Part shown: positions 7,950 to 16,962 of the stretch, piece after piece
Numbering within the stretch: the stretch's first letter is position 1
Layout: each line of letters begins with the position of its first letter
Source of the DNA: Lawsonella sp012842085
Lineage (GTDB): Bacteria; Actinomycetota; Actinomycetes; Mycobacteriales; Mycobacteriaceae
Length of the DNA: 64,000 nt
Assembly: GCA_036749735.1 (NCBI GenBank)
Contig: DAINXV010000003.1
Coordinates: 1-64,000 of the forward strand
Reading direction: 5' to 3'
Notes under the pieces: model-generated
What the model was told of the DNA's origin: nothing
The model's database searches: none
Seen by the model: only the letters and a program-made list of their open reading frames with translations
Program-made: the position numbers and the translations under genes

Positions 7950-9526
7950 TAGTACTCCCCCTCTATGTACCAGGTTCCTTGCTGGCAATTGAGCAGAAAT
8001 AGGTTGTTGTGTACTGCCACCTGCAGCAGCGCATATCGTTCGGGGTGGGCGCTCCACCAGGCATCATTAATAGTCCACGGGCCTGCCCAGTTAATGATTT
8101 TGTGGGAGACGTTGCCGACTTTTACATGATGTGGTGGCGCACTGAGGGTGCCTCTTCCGGAGACTGTGATGTGCTGCTGGGAAGAGTCATAGAGTCCTAT
8201 TTTTTGGTGCTGGCGGTGAACCGGCAGGGGCGCTAATAGTTTTCCTTCCCAGGGTGCGTGCGCTGCTTTTTTATTGTCTTTTGTGGGTTCGTCCCCGTAA
8301 GGAAGCCACATGATGCGACTGTCGGCACCCCACCCTCCACTGGGCACCGGATGCAAAACCTCCGCCCCGCCCAGCAAACCTTGAACTCTGCTTACACACT
8401 TTTTGCGCTTGACGTCTTGCTGGGTATCACCACTCCATAAGTCTGGTTGGTGTTCGCCAGCGTAGTGGGTTTCTACCGGGGCAATCCACACGAATTGCAA
8501 TGCTGCTGACGGTGTTGTGTGCTGTTTTTTCCGGGCAGTGAACCACCCATCGATTTGCCACCGCATACGGTCTGCGATGGCACTTGCGGAAAGTGGTTCT
8601 TCACACCTCCACACACGGGTAAGCGTGTGGTGACCGGTAGTGGTAGCACCTATTTCTACGGCCGTGCAACAGAGCCCTTGGGCATTAAGTTTGGCGTGTA
8701 GTTTTACCGCCAACCGGCGAGCCAGAAAGGCGGCTTCATCTATTTTCACGAGGGGCGGAGAGCATTCCTCACGCACCTCCATTTGTTGAGGCACCGGGAG
8801 GGGGAGAACTTTCCGGTTAGCGTGTCCAGACAGCATGTCATAGACGTCACGGGCCCCTCTTCCGAAGCGTTGCACAATATCGCGCCGCGGAATTCGCTGC
8901 ACATCGCCAAGCGTGTTGCACCCCATTTGGGATAGTGTTTCTGCGAGATAGGCGCGAGTTTGCGGGTAGGGCAGTGTTTCTTCTTCGATAAGGGCAGCAA
9001 GAGGAAGCTTTTCCACAAAATCGTTTGTGCGGAAAGGCGCAACTTGTATATCGCGGGGTGCAGCCCAAATGGCAGCGGGTACATTATCTGCAATCCCCAG
9101 GTGGCACTCTATTCCGGCGTCTTCCAGCTCCGTCAACAGCACTTCACAGGCCTGTTCTTCGGAACCGTAGAACCTAGCCACTGCGGCAGCAGTAATGGTG
9201 ATGAGTCCGGGGCGCAGAATCTCCATCCGGGGAGTAACGCTGAAGCAGCGCTGTACTATTTCTTCAAACCAGCGTGCATCTCGATCTGGGTCCTCCACTG
9301 CAACTAAGGCTTCGGGACATGCTGCTTCCGCATCACGTTGCTTATCCCCTACCGCTACTCCGTTTTGCCGTGCTGCGCGGTTAGCTGCCACCACATAGTG
9401 CTGCCGGGTGATAAAAACTGGAGTGGTAAATTCTTGTTGCGTTTCCAAAAGAAGTGCTGTGGTGGGCCACTCTGGAAAAAGGCACGCGATTGTGCGGGCT
9501 TCAATCGAAACAGTTTTAGATGGCAT
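7949..9526 (-). CDS. imuB: ImuB, Y-family polymerase homologue of the mutasome
   Basis: A 525-residue protein related to Y-family (DinB/UmuC-like) polymerases. In mycobacteria ImuB is not an active polymerase but bridges DnaE2 and ImuA' to the beta clamp. The N-terminal palm-like region (about 10-170) and the little-finger region are recognisable; the acidic catalytic triad of true Y-family enzymes was not evident in the expected places, for example in the LITITAAAVARFYG stretch. The ATG was chosen because it overlaps the imuA' stop by 11 bases (ATGCCATCTAA), a typical coupling; a longer reading frame upstream has no binding site. The stop overlaps the dnaE2 start. Confidence 0.85.
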   Translation of the reverse strand: MPSKTVSIEARTIACLFPEWPTTALLLETQQEFTTPVFITRQHYVVAANRAARQNGVAVGDKQRDAEAACPEALVAVEDPDRDARWFEEIVQRCFSVTPRMEILRPGLITITAAAVARFYGSEEQACEVLLTELEDAGIECHLGIADNVPAAIWAAPRDIQVAPFRTNDFVEKLPLAALIEEETLPYPQTRAYLAETLSQMGCNTLGDVQRIPRRDIVQRFGRGARDVYDMLSGHANRKVLPLPVPQQMEVREECSPPLVKIDEAAFLARRLAVKLHAKLNAQGLCCTAVEIGATTTGHHTLTRVWRCEEPLSASAIADRMRWQIDGWFTARKKQHTTPSAALQFVWIAPVETHYAGEHQPDLWSGDTQQDVKRKKCVSRVQGLLGGAEVLHPVPSGGWGADSRIMWLPYGDEPTKDNKKAAHAPWEGKLLAPLPVHRQHQKIGLYDSSQQHITVSGRGTLSAPPHHVKVGNVSHKIINWAGPWTINDAWWSAHPERYALLQVAVHNNLFLLNCQQGTWYIEGEY

Positions 9527-10256
9527 GGGAAAGAACCACCTGCTTGGGCCGGGATGGTACCGACTGCACTGTCTGCACAGGTAAAGCCACATCATAGGAA
9601 GGTCTACCAATAGTCCACTGCAGGGTGCGCGGTGGGCTTTGCTTCTTGTGAATATCTACCCGAAAAGTGAGGGTGGAGAGGCGGCCGTAACCGTGCTGCA
9701 TCCCCTCCCCTGCTATGAGCTCTGTAGAAATATGTAGTGCAGCCTGCGGCCAAGAGGTATGCATCACCAATAAGGTGCCGTCAGCTTCCCGTATTTTGCT
9801 TTCATAGCGCTGCACTTTTTGCGGAGTGAGAAAAGTGTCTGCACAATCTACAACCACTAAATCGAAACCAGCAGCTAGCACCATGGCTATCCCGAGACTA
9901 TCGGGGCCTGGGTGCGGTACCCATACGAGGTTGTCCAGTTTGGCTCCAAGTTCATAAGCAGCCGACCAACTCGCATCCGGAAAACCCACCAAAGCAATAG
10001 TCTGGTCAGCAGCACTTATCCCCGCTATACACCCCATAAGCCCCTGCATAGAACCATCCAGTTGTGTCACCTTATGGCGGGGCAGTCCCTCTGTTCCGAT
10101 AATTTCTTGCCACGCACCCACTGCGGTAACGCCGGGAAGATGTGACCGCTGGACACCTCTGTTGGGGTTATTAAACTGCGCTATTTGGGCCTTCAAAAAG
10201 GAGATAGTTTCTTCCCTAGTACTTCCTTCTGGAACAGCCGCCAACGCATTCTCCAT
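9516..10256 (-). CDS. imuA': ImuA', RecA-like mutasome accessory protein
   Basis: A 246-residue protein with a RecA-fold core, upstream of and overlapping imuB. In mycobacteria ImuA' works with ImuB and DnaE2 in damage-induced mutagenesis. The sequence shows an Ile/Val-rich beta core with FDLVVVDCADTF, which resembles a Walker B strand; a canonical Walker A was not found. The ATG follows GGAGGAGG at 9 bases. A LexA box lies about 100 bases upstream. The assignment rests on the operon context plus fold-like features, since this family is poorly conserved. Confidence 0.75.
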   Translation of the reverse strand: MENALAAVPEGSTREETISFLKAQIAQFNNPNRGVQRSHLPGVTAVGAWQEIIGTEGLPRHKVTQLDGSMQGLMGCIAGISAADQTIALVGFPDASWSAAYELGAKLDNLVWVPHPGPDSLGIAMVLAAGFDLVVVDCADTFLTPQKVQRYESKIREADGTLLVMHTSWPQAALHISTELIAGEGMQHGYGRLSTLTFRVDIHKKQSPPRTLQWTIGRPSYDVALPVQTVQSVPSRPKQVVLSHAI

Positions 10257-10353
10257 GCCGTCACACCTCCTCCCACATGATGAAAACATTCGTTACAACT
10301 ATCGAATGCCAGTGCTATATCTTCTCTATTTAACTGTTTAAATTCCAAGTATT

Positions 10354-10369
10354 TAGAACATACGTTCGA
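10354..10369. promoter_or_regulatory. LexA (SOS) box of imuA'-imuB-dnaE2
   Basis: On the minus strand it reads TCGAAC-GTAT-GTTCTA, differing by one base from the actinobacterial LexA palindrome TCGAAC-N4-GTTCGA. It sits about 100 bases before the imuA' start in a very AT-rich gap, as expected for the SOS-induced mutasome cassette. Confidence 0.8.
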
Positions 10370-10519
10370 TTTAAAATTTAGTCAATAGGTGTAACAAAAA
10401 CATCAGAATGGCAACCCTCTAACAACCCAGAGCGATTCCCTGGAATAAACATTTTGCACTTTCGGTTGAATAGAGTGCCGATCCAATGTCTATGCGTTAA
10501 ATAAGCGAAGGGAACGGGT

Positions 10520-11167
10520 ATGAGCAACGCATCCGAACAACAATATGATCCGCTGGTCGACGACTATGAACAGTGGTATGTCGATAATTCTGCGATTTTT
10601 CAGGCAGAAGTAGAGGCGGTAAAAGCCGTCAGCCCTAACTTTGACAACGCTCTTGAGGTAGGAGTAGGTACCGGTCTTTTTGCTGAAAAGCTAGGTACTC
10701 AAAATGGCTTAGACCCCTCGGCCCCAATGCTAGAAAAAGCAGCTCAACGGGGAATTAAAGTTACCGAAGGGGTCGCTGAGGAGCTTCCCTATGAAGACGA
10801 TAGCTTTGACGGTGTTTACTTCATCACGGTTGATTGCTACCTAAACCTTCCCAAGGCTTTCAGCGAAGCGAAACGTGTTTTGAAGAAAGATGGCGCCGTC
10901 GTCATCGGAACTCTCGACTGGTCCACCCCGGTCGGGAAAGCCCGCCGCAAAAGCCATGCGGACAGCCCCTATTACCAAGGCATCGACTTTAACAGCGCAG
11001 AAGACATCAAACGGGAGCTGGCCGCAGCTGGTTTCACTGTGGAAGAGAGTCGCCAAACTGTCTTCACCATGGCAGGAGACCAAAGCAACACCGCTACCCG
11101 TCACCCCATTCGCGAAGGCACTGGTGACGGCTACTTCGCAGCTATTCGCGCGCGAGTGAACAAGTAA
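10520..11167 (+). CDS. Class I SAM-dependent methyltransferase
   Basis: A 215-residue Methyltransf_11-type protein. Motif I is ALEVGVGTGLF (about 44-54), followed by the acidic strand end NGLDPSAPML, and the post-II region reads ELPYEDDSFDGVYF. The family methylates small molecules or lipids, with AdoMet bound in the Rossmann fold; the acceptor cannot be told from sequence. It stands alone, diverges from the SOS cassette, and is closed by a strong terminator. UbiE-like and cyclopropane synthase-like relatives exist, but the protein lacks the length of the latter. Confidence 0.85.
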   Translation: MSNASEQQYDPLVDDYEQWYVDNSAIFQAEVEAVKAVSPNFDNALEVGVGTGLFAEKLGTQNGLDPSAPMLEKAAQRGIKVTEGVAEELPYEDDSFDGVYFITVDCYLNLPKAFSEAKRVLKKDGAVVIGTLDWSTPVGKARRKSHADSPYYQGIDFNSAEDIKRELAAAGFTVEESRQTVFTMAGDQSNTATRHPIREGTGDGYFAAIRARVNK

Positions 11168-11216
11168 CTATTAAGTACTTTTCTCTCCTTGTTTTAGAGC
11201 TATTACAGTAGGTCAA

Positions 11217-11247
11217 AAGAAGCCCCCGGAAACTCCGGGGGCTTCTT
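11217..11247. terminator. Bidirectional terminator
   Basis: Perfect stem AAGAAGCCCCCGGA/TCCGGGGGCTTCTT with loop AAC, between the convergent methyltransferase and nitroreductase genes; it is A-rich on the left and T-rich on the right. Confidence 0.9.
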
Positions 11248-11280
11248 TCTTCAAGTTTTATCTACGTTTTTTGCCGGACA

Positions 11281-11877
11281 TTAGTCGCGGATGATGAGGC
11301 GGTTGCCGCGAACCTCTTCTGCGTCCTTCGGTGCAGGCTCTTCAACAATACCGCCGACCGGCATCTGGGCTACCAGCTTCCACTCTTCGGGAAGACCAAA
11401 AAGTTCCCGTACCGAGTTATCGATAACCGGGTTGTAGTGCTGGAGACTCGCCCCCACTTTGAGGGAAGCTAGTGCAGACCACACATTGGACTGGAGCATG
11501 CCGTTGGCGTGCTGCGACCAAATCGGGAAGTTACCAGCGTAGGAGGGGAATTGCTCCTGCATGCCCTCAATGATGCTTTCATCATAAAAGTACAGAATGG
11601 TGCCGTCACCAGCAGCAAAACCATCAATCTTCGAGCGGTCTACTTTGCCATCAAAAGCTTCGTAGATTGCATCCCAAAGCGCCTGGTTCTTCTCTCCCCA
11701 CACAATGACAACACGTGCGCTTTTCATGTTGTAGGCATCTGGGGTGTGTTCCACAATCTCGGCGACTAAATCTTCAACCTCTTCACGGGAGACAGGAAGA
11801 TTATCGTTAATGGCGTAGCGGCTACGCCGATCTTTCAAAGTTTGCAAGAACTGTTCGGTCTGAGTGGACTGCGTCAT
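11281..11877 (-). CDS. Nitroreductase family protein (Frm2/Hbn1-like)
   Basis: A 198-residue FMN-dependent oxidoreductase of the nitroreductase fold. The N-terminal RRSRYAI motif, the short length and the region around GASLQHYNPVIDN match the fungal Frm2/Hbn1-like group, which also occurs in bacteria and is tied to stress and fatty-acid signalling. The substrate is unknown. The ATG was selected because AAGGAGA lies 6 bases before it; the open frame upstream has no signal. A palindrome-like sequence resembling a DtxR/IdeR site lies about 120 bases upstream, so iron control is conceivable. Confidence 0.8.
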   Translation of the reverse strand: MTQSTQTEQFLQTLKDRRSRYAINDNLPVSREEVEDLVAEIVEHTPDAYNMKSARVVIVWGEKNQALWDAIYEAFDGKVDRSKIDGFAAGDGTILYFYDESIIEGMQEQFPSYAGNFPIWSQHANGMLQSNVWSALASLKVGASLQHYNPVIDNSVRELFGLPEEWKLVAQMPVGGIVEEPAPKDAEEVRGNRLIIRD

Positions 11878-11993
11878 AAAGTCTCCTTGAGTATCGGGGG
11901 CTTTGTTTCTGCTATAAATTTTGATTACAGCAGTTGTGCCACAAGAAGCGTGGTTCACCCCTTACAACCAAAAAGTCCCCACCGCTATTCCTA

Positions 11994-12012
11994 TTTAGTT
12001 AGGTAACCCTAA
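11994..12012. promoter_or_regulatory. Possible DtxR/IdeR iron box
   Basis: The minus strand reads TTAGGGTTACCTAACTAAA, matching 14 of 19 positions of the DtxR consensus TTAGGTTAGCCTAACCTAA. It lies between the acyltransferase stop and the nitroreductase start, so the nitroreductase would be the target. Weak single-site evidence. Confidence 0.35.
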
Positions 12013-12033
12013 AAAGTTCCCCGAAAGAGCGAT

Positions 12034-12747
12034 TTACTGTTCCTGTGTCTCCAAGCCCATAAGATGTTTTTGCATCACAGCCGCAACATCATCCCGAAAC
12101 TGGGTAACACAAGCCCCATAATCAGCCTCACTGTGAGGAGCGGGAGGGTACATGGGTGGCAGGATCTCTATGCGATAACCTAACCGTCCGCGCCGCAGAA
12201 AAGTTATAACTTTGTTCCGCAAGCTGCGGCTAGGGTCCCGATACTCCGGCACCGCCACCATCGGCAAAACCGGTGCCTGCAAAGTAACCGCAACGTGAAA
12301 AGCCCCCTTATGGAATGGCTGCAGGTTGCGTTCGTACGGACCGATATCCCCCTCCGGATAAATGACTACCGAATTACCCCTATCAATCTGCTCCTCCACA
12401 TTCCGATTGAATTGGTCCCGCGCCTGTTGGCTGCCGCGCAGCACCGGAATACAACCCACTCCGGCAAGAATTTTGCCTGCAATAGGAATATCGAAATTTT
12501 CCTGCTGCGTAGTAAACCGGAGGTAGCGGGGTAAAAGTGGCACTGACACCATGCCGCAATCGAGAGCGTGGGTGTGGTTTGCAACCACAATGCCGGAGGA
12601 AAACTTCTCCAGGTTATGTTTACCAACAATGCGGCAATGCAGAATATAAGGAATCAAAATTACTTTTCCCAAACCAACAGCAAAGCGGTAAAGGCAAGCC
12701 TGTAGAAATTCCTTAACACTTACGTATTGGCTCAACGAGCAGTCCAC
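12034..12747 (-). CDS. 1-acyl-glycerol-3-phosphate acyltransferase (PlsC) family
   Basis: A 237-residue acyltransferase with the catalytic HX4D box (NHTHALDCG, about 57-65) and the phosphate-binding YPEGDIGPY motif (about 130-138). The hydrophobic N-terminus (about 20-37) suggests membrane association. The family esterifies the sn-2 position of lysophosphatidic acid or related lipids. The gene overlaps the upstream glycosyltransferase by 16 bases, so the two are co-translated; acylation of a glycolipid made by that enzyme is a reasonable inference. Several PlsC paralogues usually exist in this order, so it need not be the housekeeping enzyme. Confidence 0.85.
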   Translation of the reverse strand: MDCSLSQYVSVKEFLQACLYRFAVGLGKVILIPYILHCRIVGKHNLEKFSSGIVVANHTHALDCGMVSVPLLPRYLRFTTQQENFDIPIAGKILAGVGCIPVLRGSQQARDQFNRNVEEQIDRGNSVVIYPEGDIGPYERNLQPFHKGAFHVAVTLQAPVLPMVAVPEYRDPSRSLRNKVITFLRRGRLGYRIEILPPMYPPAPHSEADYGACVTQFRDDVAAVMQKHLMGLETQEQ

Positions 12748-13991
12748 CTAAAGAAGCTCTTGCGGGGAGGCTTCTTCCAGTAGGCCTCAATAGCATCGTG
12801 GAACATTTTTTCCATCTCTTTACCGGATTTCTGCATGCGGTATTGCTCGGCGGAATGTGCATACGCGTCTGACATTTCCTGACGCTCGGCCGGGTGCTCA
12901 ATCCAGTAATCAATTTTGCGGGCGAGGTCACGGGGATTCTCGGTTTCAAAAAGACTCCGCTTATCCAGTGCGAACTGTCTTGTTGCAGACTTTTCGGAGT
13001 TAGCAATTACTGGTACTAATCCCGTCGCCATGGACTCCAAGCAGGCAATGGCTTCGATTTCGATAGTGGCCGTGTGCACATACAGATCACAATTCTGCAT
13101 GAGCCGAATGAGCTCTTTATGGTCGTAGTAATCAAAACTTGGGGGCCGATCGAGGCTACTGCCCCGCTGTTCCAGCATCTCCTCGTCGGAACCACTACCT
13201 GCAAAAAAGATGCGGATATCTTTGGCGTACTTTGAATAAGGAATTGCGTCGATCAGCGTCTTTTGGTTCTTTTCGGGGGCTAGCCGACCCACCATCAAAA
13301 TATCGAAAGTAGATTTTTCTTCCGGATACTGTTTGCGCGGCAATAGCGGCGGCTTGAAGTTACTGCCAACCCCATTAGAGATAACGAAAAGTTTCGCGGA
13401 TTCTTCATAGCCATTCATCTCCAGCTGGGAACGAATGAACTCGGAGGGGCAGTGGATGAAAGGAATGTATTGATAAAACCTACGGTAGAGCCAACGGTAG
13501 AGGGCATGCGTCATGTAGTTGGTGCCAAAAATAGCCTGACTTACGTTATAGGTAATGTTTTCCGGCTGAATATGGAAAGCTCCCGTGACCGGAATCCCTT
13601 TTTTGCGAGCAAACTTGATGGCTTTTTTCTCAAGCTGCCACGGCATAAAAACGTGGACGACGTCAGCCCCATCGAATGCTTCATTAAAAATTTTCTTATC
13701 GGCTTTGGCGAATTGAAAATACTGCCGCTCAGAAAAGTGTCGCACAATGGGAATCTGGCGCTCTTTTACCGGGAAGAAATTTTCATCTACCTTTTTTATC
13801 TCTTCAAGATAGCCTTTGCGTTTATTCCACCAGGTAGCATTCCGGTCCAGTGCCACCACACGCACCGTGTGACCTTGCTTTTGGAGCTGTTTGCGCATCC
13901 GACGCGCAGAGGTAACTACCCCGTTTCGTGTGTCCTTGAACATATCAGTGACAAAGACCACGGTTAACGTATCTTTGGGGTCTGTGCTCAT
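12732..13991 (-). CDS. Glycosyltransferase family 4 (GT-B)
   Basis: A 419-residue retaining glycosyltransferase. The N-terminal acceptor domain contains the DTRNGVVTSARR loop seen in diacylglycerol/phosphoinositide-type GT4 enzymes; the C-terminal nucleotide-sugar domain contains VGRLAPEKNQ (about 240) and the EX7E motif EIEAIACLE (about 315). The style resembles the Firmicute diacylglycerol glucosyltransferases more than the corynebacterial PimB/MgtA enzymes. The start is the ATG after GAGGAA; 29 upstream codons lack a signal. The gene appears more AT-rich than its neighbours, hinting at transfer. It probably glycosylates a membrane lipid at the inner face, together with the overlapping PlsC-type gene. 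Confidence 0.85.
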   Translation of the reverse strand: MSTDPKDTLTVVFVTDMFKDTRNGVVTSARRMRKQLQKQGHTVRVVALDRNATWWNKRKGYLEEIKKVDENFFPVKERQIPIVRHFSERQYFQFAKADKKIFNEAFDGADVVHVFMPWQLEKKAIKFARKKGIPVTGAFHIQPENITYNVSQAIFGTNYMTHALYRWLYRRFYQYIPFIHCPSEFIRSQLEMNGYEESAKLFVISNGVGSNFKPPLLPRKQYPEEKSTFDILMVGRLAPEKNQKTLIDAIPYSKYAKDIRIFFAGSGSDEEMLEQRGSSLDRPPSFDYYDHKELIRLMQNCDLYVHTATIEIEAIACLESMATGLVPVIANSEKSATRQFALDKRSLFETENPRDLARKIDYWIEHPAERQEMSDAYAHSAEQYRMQKSGKEMEKMFHDAIEAYWKKPPRKSFFRWTAR

Positions 13992-14092
13992 CAAATATTC
14001 CTCAAAGTTTATGGAAGCTTCCTTCAGACTAACGTACTTGATAGAGAGTTTCGATACGTGCTGCCTGTGAGGATGCAAAACTCCTTCATTTC

Positions 14093-14145
14093 TAAAAAAA
14101 CTACAAAGAAACCTTCCATCTGGAGAAGTTCCGCAGGAAGGCTTC
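14093..14145 (-). terminator. Terminator of guaB2-guaB3-guaA
   Basis: On minus, GAAGCCTTCC pairs with GGAAGGTTTC (one mismatch) across an 18-base loop, followed by TTTGTAGTTTTTTT. It lies about 35 bases after the guaA stop. Confidence 0.7.
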
Positions 14146-14180
14146 AGTGCATAATGCTGGAGTCACATCCTAGAAGGGTG

Positions 14181-15761
14181 TTACTCCCATTCAATTGTTC
14201 CTGGTGGCTTGGAGGTACAGTCCAAAACCACGCGATTAATCTCGGGGACTTCATTGGTAATACGGGTAGAGATCTTTTCTAGTACGTCATAGGGGATGCG
14301 CGTCCAATCGGCGGTCATTGCATCCTCGGAACTGACAGGGCGCAGAACTATGGGGTGCCCATAAGTGCGTTGGTCGCCTTGTACTCCCACAGAGCGAACA
14401 TCCGCCAACAACACCACTGGGCACTGCCAAATCTCATCGTCGAGACCGGCGGCCGTAAGTTCCGTGCGGGCAATTTCATCCGCAGCACGCAAAATTTCAA
14501 GACGCTCTTTGGTCACTGCGCCCACAATGCGGATACCCAGGCCAGGGCCGGGGAACGGTTGCCGAGACACAATAACTTCCGGAAGCCCCAGCTCGCGTCC
14601 TACTGCCCGCACCTCGTCTTTAAACAGTGCACGCAACGGTTCGCAAAGCTTGAATTCAATATCTTCCGGCAAACCACCAACATTGTGGTGGGACTTAATA
14701 TTTGCAGTACCCGAACCTTCCCCAGACTCAACCACATCGGGATAAAGCGTACCCTGCACCAAAAAGTCTACGGTTGTATCCTGGTCGGCATTATCACCAA
14801 GCACAATGCTGACGGCATCTTCGAAAGTGCGGATAAACAGCCGACCAATAGTCTTGCGTTTGGTTTCCGGATCCGTGACGCCCTCCAACTCGGAAAGGAA
14901 TTTCTCTTCCGCGTCGATGGTGACGAGCCGAGCCCCGGTAGCCTCCACAAAATCCTTTTTGACCTGTTCCTTTTCACCGGCACGCAGCAGACCATGATCA
15001 ACAAAAACGCAGGTGAGTCGATCCCCGATGGCACGCTGTACTAAAGCGGCAGCAACGGCAGAGTCCACTCCGCCAGACAAACCACAGATGGCGTGGCTCT
15101 CTCCGACCTGTTTCTTCACTTGGTCAACAAGCTGGCTGACAATATTCTCGGTGGTCCAGTTTTGTTCCAACCCCGCTACCTTGGTCAAGAAATTAACAAG
15201 AACTTCTTGGCCGTGGGGAGAGTGCATAACCTCCGGATGATACTGCACACCAGCAACGCGCCGCTCCAGATCCTCAAACGCAGCAACTGGCGCCCCTGCG
15301 GTAGCAGCAGAAACAACACACCCTGCCGGGGCTTTTTGTACTGCATCACCGTGGCTCATCCATACCGGATGGGTCTCCTCCAGGTTTTGCTGCAACACCC
15401 CACCTTTACCGGAGGGAGTGTCCAGCAGCTGCAACTGGGTACGTCCGTATTCGCGGCCACCAGTTTTCTCCACTACCGCACCTAAGTGCTTAGCCAAGTA
15501 CTGGAACCCGTAGCAAATACCGAAAACCGGGACACCCATATCCAAAACAGCCGTATCCATGGCAGGAGCATCCTCTGCATAAACGGAGGATGGTCCACCG
15601 GAAAGAATAATTGCTGCCGGGTTTTTGGCTTGAAACTCCGCCAGCGTGGCAGTGTGCGGGATGACCTCAGAGTAAATATTGGCTTCCCGTACCCGCCGCG
15701 CAATCAGCTGCGAATACTGTGCCCCAAAGTCAACAACGAGAACAGGTTGTGGTGAGCTCAC
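14181..15761 (-). CDS. guaA: GMP synthase (glutamine-hydrolysing)
   Basis: Converts XMP to GMP using ATP and glutamine. At 526 residues it has three domains in order: class I glutamine amidotransferase (nucleophile Cys in GICYGFQ, about 82), ATP pyrophosphatase (P-loop GLSGGVDSA, about 229) and the C-terminal dimerisation domain ending CTSKPPGTIEWE. GTG start with AAGGG upstream. It is the last gene of a guaB2-guaB3-guaA run, the order known from mycobacteria and corynebacteria, and is followed by a terminator. Confidence 0.97.
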   Translation of the reverse strand: MSSPQPVLVVDFGAQYSQLIARRVREANIYSEVIPHTATLAEFQAKNPAAIILSGGPSSVYAEDAPAMDTAVLDMGVPVFGICYGFQYLAKHLGAVVEKTGGREYGRTQLQLLDTPSGKGGVLQQNLEETHPVWMSHGDAVQKAPAGCVVSAATAGAPVAAFEDLERRVAGVQYHPEVMHSPHGQEVLVNFLTKVAGLEQNWTTENIVSQLVDQVKKQVGESHAICGLSGGVDSAVAAALVQRAIGDRLTCVFVDHGLLRAGEKEQVKKDFVEATGARLVTIDAEEKFLSELEGVTDPETKRKTIGRLFIRTFEDAVSIVLGDNADQDTTVDFLVQGTLYPDVVESGEGSGTANIKSHHNVGGLPEDIEFKLCEPLRALFKDEVRAVGRELGLPEVIVSRQPFPGPGLGIRIVGAVTKERLEILRAADEIARTELTAAGLDDEIWQCPVVLLADVRSVGVQGDQRTYGHPIVLRPVSSEDAMTADWTRIPYDVLEKISTRITNEVPEINRVVLDCTSKPPGTIEWE

Positions 15762-15785
15762 CAGTTATCCCTTCTTTAGCTCCAA

Positions 15786-16946
15786 TTAGTGCACAGAAAG
15801 CTGTACGCGCTGGAATTCTTTCAGGTTGGTGTATCCGCATTTAGCAACAGAGCGGCGCAGACCACCAGCCAGATCGCAGGTTCCGAAGGGCTCTGAGGAG
15901 GGGCCAGTCAAAACCACCTCAAGGGAGGGGCCAGAGTATTCTTCCCCCTCTTCTTCGTATTCGTCGAGCACTGGAACTACTGCACCACGCGGGTTGGCGG
16001 GGTGAGCAGCCACAATCGGCCAGTAAACGCCGTGGGCGGCAGATTCTTGTGCCTGCGCCAGCATGGGGCCAGCCATGACTGCGTCCGCACCACAAGCGAT
16101 CGCCTTAGCAATATCACCCGAAGAGTTCAGGTCGCCAGACGCTATGACGTGCACGTAGCGGCCACCAGTTTCTTCCATATAGTCGCGCCGGGCAGCAGCT
16201 GCATCGGCGATAGCGGTGGCCATGGGGACGTTAATACCGAGGACCTCTCCGGTGGTGGTGATGCCTTCAGTGGCGCCATATCCCACAATGACACCGGCAG
16301 CGCCGGTCCGCATGAGGTGCTTGGCAGTGTGGTAGTTCACGCAACCGCCAACCACGACTGGGATGTCGGTGCCGTGCACCAGATCCTTGATGTCGAGGGG
16401 CAGCTCGGTGCCGTCAGTCGTGTACTGGGCGGAGATGAGGGTGCCTTGCACGACCAGCATGTCCATGCCTGCGTCCACAAGTAGCGGACCGAGTTCGCTG
16501 GCACGCTGTGGGGAGACCCGCACGGCGGTCACAACACCGGAGTCGTAAATCTTTTTAACCGCAGCGGTCAGGAGTTCTTCCTTGATGGGTTCCTTATTGA
16601 GTTCCTGCAGGAACGCCACGGCGGCGGTGGGGTTGTCGTTGTCAAGAGCAATTTCTCGAACTTGAGCGATTTTTTCTTCTGGGTTTTCCCAGCGAGCCCA
16701 CAGTCCTTCACCGTTGAAAACACCGAGTGCGCCTTGTTTGCCCATTTCGATAACGAATTCGGGAGAGGCCAATGCATCGGTGGGGTGTCCCACAATCGGC
16801 ATATCGAAGCGATAGGCGTCGATTTGCCAGTCTAGGGAAACATCCCGGTGGCTGCAGATCGGACGGGACGGGACAATAGTGATGTCCTCAAGCTCGTAGG
16901 TTCGAGCAGCCTCGCGGCCAATTCCAATTTCTACGACATCGCGCAT
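15786..16946 (-). CDS. guaB3: GuaB3, IMP dehydrogenase-related protein
   Basis: A 386-residue TIM-barrel protein of the IMPDH/GMP reductase superfamily, without CBS domains. It matches the actinobacterial GuaB3 type (starting RDVVEIGIGREA, ending GGLRRSVAKCGY). The loop that carries the catalytic Cys in true IMPDH (GSICTT) reads GYGATEGITTTGEV here, without Cys, as in M. tuberculosis Rv3410c. The biochemical role of this family has been debated, so no reaction is assigned. It lies 16 bases downstream of guaB2 and 24 bases before guaA. Confidence 0.9.
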   Translation of the reverse strand: MRDVVEIGIGREAARTYELEDITIVPSRPICSHRDVSLDWQIDAYRFDMPIVGHPTDALASPEFVIEMGKQGALGVFNGEGLWARWENPEEKIAQVREIALDNDNPTAAVAFLQELNKEPIKEELLTAAVKKIYDSGVVTAVRVSPQRASELGPLLVDAGMDMLVVQGTLISAQYTTDGTELPLDIKDLVHGTDIPVVVGGCVNYHTAKHLMRTGAAGVIVGYGATEGITTTGEVLGINVPMATAIADAAAARRDYMEETGGRYVHVIASGDLNSSGDIAKAIACGADAVMAGPMLAQAQESAAHGVYWPIVAAHPANPRGAVVPVLDEYEEEGEEYSGPSLEVVLTGPSSEPFGTCDLAGGLRRSVAKCGYTNLKEFQRVQLSVH

Positions 16947-16962
16947 TTAAATTCTCGCTCCT

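Noticed and set aside
13452..13967. 171-codon open frame on plus, antisense to the glycosyltransferase
   Set aside because: The opposite strand encodes a clear GT4 enzyme; this is a shadow frame.
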